DNA from: Taylorella equigenitalis ATCC 35865
Lineage (GTDB): Bacteria; Pseudomonadota; Gammaproteobacteria; Burkholderiales; Burkholderiaceae_B
Direction: 5' to 3'
NCBI RefSeq assembly: GCF_000276685.1
Contig: NC_018108.1
Location: forward strand, 806,001-870,000
DNA length: 64,000 bases
The notes under the pieces were generated by a model. It was not told the DNA's origin. It saw nothing but the letters and a program-made list of their open reading frames with translations, and searched no databases. Shown here one piece after another: positions 58,635 to 64,000 of this stretch. The position numbers and the translations under genes were made by a program. Within the stretch, counting starts at the first letter, position 1. The number at the start of each line of letters is the position of its first letter.

Positions 58635-59195
58635 ATGAGCATAACTTCTATTACGGCATCTGCCGAATCTAGAATGAATAAGTCTATTGAAAGTCTTAAA
58701 ACTAATCTTTCAAAAATTCGTACTGGTCGTGCACATGCAGGGATATTAGACCATGTTACTGTGGATTACTACGGATCCTTAGTTCCTGTTTCTCAAGTTG
58801 CAAATGTTTCTGTTGTAGATGCTCGAACTTTAAGCGTACAACCATGGGAAAAAAACATGGCTGGTCCTATAGATAAGGCTATTAGAGAATCTGATTTAGG
58901 ATTAAATCCTATAACGCTGGGAGAGGCAATTAGAGTTCCCATGCCAGCTTTAACCGAAGAGCGCCGTCGCGATTTAACTAAAGTTGTAAGAGCGGAGGGC
59001 GAAGATGCTAAGGTTGCGATTCGAAACCTTAGACGAGATAGTAACGATACATTAAAAAAACTTCTTAAGGATAAAGAAATCTCTGAAGATGATGATAGAC
59101 GTGCTCAAGAAGTAATTCAAAAGATGACAGATAAATTTGTTGGTGAAATCGACAAGATAGTTTCAGAAAAAGAAGCTGAAATTATGAAAGTCTAA
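58635..59195 (+). CDS. frr: Ribosome recycling factor
   Basis: This factor splits post-termination ribosomes together with EF-G. The 186 residues comprise a three-helix bundle with an inserted beta domain. Conserved segments are [26 protein letters not shown], and VRNLRRD-like [12 protein letters not shown] near the C-terminal helix. It lies 12 bp after pyrH and 4 bp before uppS. Confidence 0.97.
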   Translation: MSITSITASAESRMNKSIESLKTNLSKIRTGRAHAGILDHVTVDYYGSLVPVSQVANVSVVDARTLSVQPWEKNMAGPIDKAIRESDLGLNPITLGEAIRVPMPALTEERRRDLTKVVRAEGEDAKVAIRNLRRDSNDTLKKLLKDKEISEDDDRRAQEVIQKMTDKFVGEIDKIVSEKEAEIMKV

Positions 59196-59199
59196 CTTA

Positions 59200-59946
59200 A
59201 TGTCAACTACAAGCTCCACTTTACAAGTTCCTGAACAAAATGTAGTACCAAAACACATTGCCATCATTATGGATGGCAATGGTAGGTGGGCTACTAAAAA
59301 AAATCTTCCCCGTACTTCAGGACACATAAAGGGTGTACAAGCTGTACGCAATGCAGTAGAGTTTTGCATACGTAATGGGATAAGTTATTTGACCGTATAT
59401 GCTTTCAGCTCCGAAAATTGGAGAAGACCTGCTAGCGAAGTTGCTCTTCTTATGAAGTTATTCAAAAAAGTATTAACTAAAGAGATTGTAAAACTTCATA
59501 AAAACAATATTAGGGTATGTATAGTGGGGGATAGGTCAAGCTTTTCAGAGGATCTTCAAAAACTTATGGATTCTGCTGAAGACTTAACAAAAAATAATTC
59601 CGCCCTTTGCGTTAATATTTGTGCAAACTACGGCGGAAGATGGGATATTCTAAATGCAATTAATGAATTAATTAAAAACAATAATTATTCGTTTTCTTCT
59701 ATACCTATAAAAGAAGAGGATTTTGCTCCGTACATATCATTAAGTGATATACCAGAACCAGACTTGTGTATTAGAACAGGTGGTGAGCAAAGACTATCAA
59801 ATTTTCTTTTATGGCAAACTGCATATAGTGAGCTTTATTTCACTAATAAATTTTGGCCAGATATGAAATTAGCTGATTTTGAAGATGCATTAAAAGCTTT
59901 TCAAGCTAGAGAAAGAAGGTTTGGCATGACTTCGGATCAATTATAA
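59200..59946 (+). CDS. uppS: Undecaprenyl diphosphate synthase
   Basis: This cis-prenyltransferase makes the C55 carrier lipid for peptidoglycan and LPS. The 248 residues carry the invariant IIMDGNGRWA at about 22-31 with catalytic Asp25. Conserved YAFSSENW and the C-terminal RTGGEQRLSNFLLWQ-type substrate motif are present. The DNA encoding the IAIIMDGNG region contains an unusual inverted repeat. No ribosome site is evident, so translation is probably coupled to frr. Confidence 0.96.
   Translation: MSTTSSTLQVPEQNVVPKHIAIIMDGNGRWATKKNLPRTSGHIKGVQAVRNAVEFCIRNGISYLTVYAFSSENWRRPASEVALLMKLFKKVLTKEIVKLHKNNIRVCIVGDRSSFSEDLQKLMDSAEDLTKNNSALCVNICANYGGRWDILNAINELIKNNNYSFSSIPIKEEDFAPYISLSDIPEPDLCIRTGGEQRLSNFLLWQTAYSELYFTNKFWPDMKLADFEDALKAFQARERRFGMTSDQL
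59256..59281. repeat. Inverted pair of the CATTGCCA word inside uppS
   Basis: CATTGCCAT at 59256-59264 and ATGGCAATG at 59273-59281 are perfect 9-bp inverted copies with an 8-nt spacer. They lie within the coding sequence for the invariant active-site motif of UppS. It is the closest pair of this over-represented word in the window. Confidence 0.8.
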
Positions 59947-59948
59947 AA

Positions 59949-60857
59949 ATGCTTTTTACTAGAACTATTACATCTGCTATTCTTCTAGCTATCATATATT
60001 TTGTTTTCACCACTGGAAACCAATTCTTTTTTGCATTTTTTATTAGCCTAGTATCTTGTATAGGTTTATATGAGTGGCTCAAGATGCTTTATTATTCTAA
60101 AAAAAGAAAAACTAAAGCCTTGATTATTACTCTAATAACAGCAACTGTATTTGCTTTGTTATATTGTTTAATCTTTAAGGACAATCAGATTATTTCTGCC
60201 CTTTCCCATCCTAAAATATTTAACCTTTACCCCTGGGGTACGGGTATCTTTGCATTGCTTATGACAATGCAATTTTTTATAAGTTTTACATGGTTATTCT
60301 TAGTGCCTATTCATCTTTATCAGCCTAAACTGGATATTAGCAATAATGGATTATTTCATCAGATTTTCGCTATAGTTGCAGTCTTAGGAGGATGGATTAG
60401 TGCCTTAACAATATATGAGTTTAAGGGGGCTTGGTATTTTCTAAGTATCCTTATTACAGTTTTTTGTGCAGATGTTTTTGCATTTTTCGGTGGAAAATTA
60501 ATAGGTGGAAGAAAATTAAATGCGACTATAAGTCCAGCTAAAACATTATCAGGATTTATTTGTGGTTTAGTGGCTTCTGTAATATGGTTGGTTGCCAGTT
60601 ATTTTATTAAGGGTACGTTTTCAAATTCCTTATCATCTGAGTTGAATATATTAGTAATCGCTTTTATTGGTGTATTGTTTGCCACTCTTTCTGTAATTGG
60701 GGACCTATATGAGTCCTTATTAAAACGCAGAGCTCAAATTAAAGATTCTGGTTCATTATTGCCTGGTCACGGGGGTTTATTAGACAGATTAGATTCCATT
60801 TTTCCTGTTTTATCTTTTTCCATGACTATAGTTTTTATTTTCCATCTGGTGATATAA
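59949..60857 (+). CDS. cdsA: Phosphatidate cytidylyltransferase
   Basis: This integral membrane enzyme makes CDP-diacylglycerol, the precursor of the major phospholipids. The 302 residues comprise about eight helices. The CDP-DAG synthase signature lies near the C-terminus (SVIGDLYESLLKRRAQIKDS followed by LPGHGGLLDRLDS). It starts 2 nt after uppS and is followed by dxr after 10 nt. Confidence 0.95.
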   Translation: MLFTRTITSAILLAIIYFVFTTGNQFFFAFFISLVSCIGLYEWLKMLYYSKKRKTKALIITLITATVFALLYCLIFKDNQIISALSHPKIFNLYPWGTGIFALLMTMQFFISFTWLFLVPIHLYQPKLDISNNGLFHQIFAIVAVLGGWISALTIYEFKGAWYFLSILITVFCADVFAFFGGKLIGGRKLNATISPAKTLSGFICGLVASVIWLVASYFIKGTFSNSLSSELNILVIAFIGVLFATLSVIGDLYESLLKRRAQIKDSGSLLPGHGGLLDRLDSIFPVLSFSMTIVFIFHLVI

Positions 60858-60867
60858 AAGATAAGAG

Positions 60868-62058
60868 ATGAATAGTAAAAAGCAAAGAATCGCTATACTA
60901 GGTGCTACAGGCTCAATAGGGTCTAGTACTTTAGATGTAATTAGGTCCAACCCTAAAAAATTTGATGTCTTTGCTGTCAGTGGATTTTCAAACATAAAAA
61001 AATTACACCAAATAGCTCAAGAATTTTCTCCATCATGTATTGTTCTTCCAGACGAAAGTTCTAGAGAGAAATTCCTTTCATTGCCATCCCTAAATTATCA
61101 ATATGAAATTCTTTTAGGTGAAGAAGGGTTGTGTTCAGTAAGTACAGCTACAGAGACAGATGTAGTAGTTTGTGCAATAGTAGGGGCTGCGGGACTTAAA
61201 AGTGCCTACGAGGCAGCAAGAAAATCAAAAAAAATTCTACTTGCAAATAAAGAAGTATTAGTTACAGCTGGCGCTTTGTTTATGAGTGCTATATCAAAAT
61301 ATGGTGCCCAATTAATTCCAGTAGATAGTGAACATAACGCCATATTTCAATGTTTGCCACCATCTAAAAATTCAACTTACATTAGAGATATAAAAGATTT
61401 AAAAAGAGTTCATATCACTGCATCTGGTGGTCCTTTTTTAAAAAGACCGCTTGATACTTTTGAATCTATAACATTAGAAGAGGCTTCTAAACACCCAAAT
61501 TGGTCTATGGGACGCAAAATTACAATAGATTCGTCCACTATGGTTAATAAAGGCTTAGAGATCATAGAGGCAAAGTATCTATTTAATTTAAATCCAGAGC
61601 AAATAAATGTTCTTGTACATCCTCAAAGCATTGTGCATTCATTTGTTGAATATATAGATGGTTCACTGCTCGCACAGCTTGGTCATCATGACATGAGAAT
61701 TCCTATTTCATATGCATTGGGATATCCTGATAGAATTAATCATACTGGAGCTCAATTTGATATTAAAAACTTGTTTGGACTTGAGTTCTCAGAGCCAGAC
61801 TATAAGAGATTTCCCTGTTTGAAATTAGCATTTGAAGCACTTATGGATGGAAATGTTGCCTGTCAAATTTTTAACACATCAAATGAAATTGCCGTTGAGA
61901 GTTTTATAGCTGGAAAAATAAAATATATTGATATTCCTAAGATAATTGCAAAACAACTTGAAACCATTTCGCAAACTGAACTCTTAGAAATTAACGATAT
62001 TATTGAATTTGACTTTAGAATCAGAGAGTTAACAAAATCTTATATTACTAAATGCTAA
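60868..62058 (+). CDS. dxr: 1-deoxy-D-xylulose 5-phosphate reductoisomerase
   Basis: This enzyme converts DXP to MEP with NADPH, the second step of the MEP isoprenoid pathway that feeds UppS. The 396 residues carry the NADPH motif LGATGSIGSSTLDVI at about 11-25. LLANKEVLVTAG, the metal site PVDSEHNAIFQCL, and the SGGPF and PNWSMGRKI loop are all present. A purine-rich ribosome site precedes the ATG. The gene overlaps rseP by 7 bp. Confidence 0.96.
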   Translation: MNSKKQRIAILGATGSIGSSTLDVIRSNPKKFDVFAVSGFSNIKKLHQIAQEFSPSCIVLPDESSREKFLSLPSLNYQYEILLGEEGLCSVSTATETDVVVCAIVGAAGLKSAYEAARKSKKILLANKEVLVTAGALFMSAISKYGAQLIPVDSEHNAIFQCLPPSKNSTYIRDIKDLKRVHITASGGPFLKRPLDTFESITLEEASKHPNWSMGRKITIDSSTMVNKGLEIIEAKYLFNLNPEQINVLVHPQSIVHSFVEYIDGSLLAQLGHHDMRIPISYALGYPDRINHTGAQFDIKNLFGLEFSEPDYKRFPCLKLAFEALMDGNVACQIFNTSNEIAVESFIAGKIKYIDIPKIIAKQLETISQTELLEINDIIEFDFRIRELTKSYITKC

Positions 62059-63392
62059 TTAGCTTAATCGCCTTCATAATTACCATATCAATCGTTGTAG
62101 TCTTCCACGAATGGGGACACTATTTATTAGCAAGAATTAATGGTGTTCATGTCGAGAAATTTTCTCTAGGCTTTGGTCGCACTTTGCTTTCAAGGGTCGA
62201 TTCTAAGGGTACAGAGTGGGCTTTATCCATGCTTCCTTTAGGAGGGTATGTAAAGCCTCTTGATATTGCTGATCCGGATCATAGATTTTACAAAATGGGC
62301 AAAAGCATATCAGAAAAAAGTGCATTTCAAAAGGTAATAATTTATGCTGCTGGACCTTTTTTCAGTTTCTTATTGGGCATCATAATTTATTTTTTAATTT
62401 TTATGATTGGCGTAAAGGAACCCATTGCCATACTCGGTCAGCCATTTGAACAATCAATTGCCTATAAAGCTGGAATTAGGGCTGGAGATAAAATTGTTTC
62501 GATTGATGGGTACGATGTTAACAGTTGGCCACAAGCATTGGAGATGTTATTAGGACCAGCAACTTTAGGTCAGGAGACTACATTAACCCTTATAAACAGT
62601 GAGGGCTTAGCTAAAAAAGCAACTTTTAAATTCCCTGTGGCTAAGGGAAGCCTTGAGGAATATGATGTATTCGGACAAGCGGGATTAAACCTTAAATTAC
62701 CTAAACCTAAAATTATAAAAATTATTAAAGACAGTGCCGCTGAAAGATACTCTTTAAAAGAAGGAGACCTGATATTAAAAGCAGATGGGGTTAATATAGC
62801 CGATAGTTTGCAGTTAATACAAACTATTAAGAAATCTCCAAACAAAGAGATATTGCTTGAAGTTGACAGAGGAGGCTCTGATATTTTAATCCCCGTTATT
62901 CCAGAGATGCATGAGGAAAAATCAGGTATTAAAGTCGGAAGATTAGGAGCTCAATTAGGTGGAGATTATCCTTCAACTCTTGTTAGATATGGAATCACAG
63001 ACTCTATTCAAAAGGCCACTAATAAAACTTGGAATACAGCCACCATTTCTCTTAAGCTTTTAGGTCGTATGATTACAGGAGATCTTTCTATTAAAAATTT
63101 ATCTGGACCCATTTCTATTGCTCAATATTCAGGACAAGTTGTTCAGACAGGTTTTATGAACTTTACGCAATTTATTGCTTTAATCAGTATAAGTATCGGA
63201 TTACTGAATTTGCTTCCTGTGCCAGGTTTAGATGGGGGACAGATGCTTATTCATACTGTTGAAGCTATTTCTGGTAGGGAATTATCCGAAAAGTTTATGA
63301 AAGGTGTTGTAACTGTAGGATATGCCTTGCTCTTATGTATGATGTTTATAGCTTTTCGGAATGATATCCTAAAGCTTATAAATTACTTTTAA
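62052..63392 (+). CDS. rseP: Site-2 intramembrane metalloprotease RseP
   Basis: This membrane zinc protease cleaves anti-sigma factors such as RseA and remnant signal peptides. The 446 residues carry the active site HEWGH at 19-23 in the first helix. Two PDZ domains follow (about 115-275), and LLNLLPVPGLDGGQ near the C-terminus holds the third zinc ligand. The conserved order dxr-rseP-bamA is preserved. Confidence 0.95.
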   Translation: MLISLIAFIITISIVVVFHEWGHYLLARINGVHVEKFSLGFGRTLLSRVDSKGTEWALSMLPLGGYVKPLDIADPDHRFYKMGKSISEKSAFQKVIIYAAGPFFSFLLGIIIYFLIFMIGVKEPIAILGQPFEQSIAYKAGIRAGDKIVSIDGYDVNSWPQALEMLLGPATLGQETTLTLINSEGLAKKATFKFPVAKGSLEEYDVFGQAGLNLKLPKPKIIKIIKDSAAERYSLKEGDLILKADGVNIADSLQLIQTIKKSPNKEILLEVDRGGSDILIPVIPEMHEEKSGIKVGRLGAQLGGDYPSTLVRYGITDSIQKATNKTWNTATISLKLLGRMITGDLSIKNLSGPISIAQYSGQVVQTGFMNFTQFIALISISIGLLNLLPVPGLDGGQMLIHTVEAISGRELSEKFMKGVVTVGYALLLCMMFIAFRNDILKLINYF

Positions 63393-63450
63393 AATTCGCT
63401 TTAATGCTAGAATATAGTGTTAAATTTATTATAAAGATTTGGAACTATTT

Positions 63451-64000
63451 ATGTCCTCTTCGTTACAAAAAAAACAATCTAAAATATTAACTTATTTATT
63501 TGGGGTCCTTCTTTCTGCACTTACTTCTTTTTCAAGTGCCTATGCCCAGTTTCAACCTTTTAAAGTAAAAGACATTATCGTTAGTGGTTTACAAAATACC
63601 GAAGCAATTGCGGTATTTGGATTTATACCTGCTAGGGTTAATTCTACATTTACTCCTGAAATCGCTAGTGATACTGTGAAGCGTATGCATTCTACTGGTT
63701 TATTTGAGGATGTAAAAATATCACATAAAAACGGTATTGTTTATATTGATGTTGTAGAGAGACCAGTTATAGCATCTGTTATTTTTGATGGAATGAAAAT
63801 TTTCGATTCCAAACAAATCACACAAAGTCTAAGTGATTTAGGATTTGGTGAGGGTAGACCTTTAAATCCATCATTATTAAATCGGGCTGTGGGTGAAATT
63901 AGAAATCAGTATGTTAATTCTGGTAATTATAGTGTTGATATTCAGCAAGTTTTTACTCCATTGCCAAACAATCGGGTAGGCGTTAATTTTCAAATCAATG
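63451..64000 (+). CDS. bamA: Outer membrane protein assembly factor BamA (partial, cut by window end)
   Basis: This is the beginning of the essential Omp85 insertase of the outer membrane. The open frame runs from an ATG at 63451 to the window edge (183 codons seen). A signal peptide ends with SSAYA at about residue 32. The first POTRA domain starts FKVKDIIVSGLQNTEA, and a second begins VIASVIFDGMKIFDSKQ. The beta-barrel lies outside the window. A GCTAGAAT sequence near 63405-63412 may be a -10 region. Confidence 0.93.
   Translation, partial: MSSSLQKKQSKILTYLFGVLLSALTSFSSAYAQFQPFKVKDIIVSGLQNTEAIAVFGFIPARVNSTFTPEIASDTVKRMHSTGLFEDVKISHKNGIVYIDVVERPVIASVIFDGMKIFDSKQITQSLSDLGFGEGRPLNPSLLNRAVGEIRNQYVNSGNYSVDIQQVFTPLPNNRVGVNFQIN

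Overview
The window is a dense, AT-rich (roughly 36% GC by eye) bacterial chromosome segment. Gene families and gene order point to a betaproteobacterium of the order Burkholderiales, family Alcaligenaceae. Supporting blocks are rpsB-tsf-pyrH-frr-uppS-cdsA-dxr-rseP-bamA with divergent map-glnD, aceE-aceF-lpdA with a lipoyl domain on LpdA, folC-SPOR-cvpA-purF, argF-argG beside a DUF3579 gene, and murJ-adk-kdsB-Trm112-lpxK beside xseA-sodB. The low GC within that family suggests a reduced host-associated lineage such as Taylorella; this is inference. I see no IS element, prophage, CRISPR array or rRNA operon.

Layout. 1-12 kb: exbB-exbD, a TM2 protein and a ferritin-like DUF455 protein, an SbmA/YddA-type ABC protein, a GNAT acetyltransferase, SirB-like and TSUP membrane proteins, rnr-rlmB, a cystathionine gamma-synthase family enzyme and HU. 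11-17.4 kb: a complete four-gene efflux operon (membrane fusion protein, double-ATPase ABC protein, ABC-2 permease, NodT-type outer membrane lipoprotein). 17.4-20.7 kb: tRNA-Val, tandem hairpins, argG-argF, DUF3579, rpsT. 20.7-27.4 kb: envelope genes murJ, kdsB, lpxK with adk, then xseA and sodB. 27.6-33.3 kb: a branched-chain amino acid ABC operon with proC inside it. 33.3-39.2 kb (minus strand): two-component system, folD, oligopeptidase A and a SCO1 protein. 39.3-45.3 kb: pyruvate dehydrogenase complex. 45.3-50 kb: cytochrome b561, folC, SPOR, cvpA, purF. 50-56 kb (minus strand): ornithine cyclodeaminase, dsbB, marC, glnD, map. 56-64 kb: the rpsB-to-bamA translation and envelope block, with bamA cut by the window end.

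The genes are mostly core metabolism and envelope biogenesis. Several converge: lpxK/kdsB, bamA/rseP/cdsA, murJ and uppS build the envelope; argF, ocd and proC share ornithine and proline; the liv transporter supplies amino acids; and glnD senses nitrogen.

The most unusual signal is not a gene. The 8-mer CATTGCCA (or its complement) occurs about 33 times, and its 7-mer core about 55 times, far above chance. It lies inside genes in three reading frames and on both strands, resembling a DNA-uptake-type word. Other leads are a possible pseudoknot in the rpsB leader, tandem hairpins with compensatory changes beside argG, a Trm112 protein lacking its usual cysteines, and an empty gap with a perfect DnaA box between lpxK and xseA, where I remember relatives carrying exbB-exbD.
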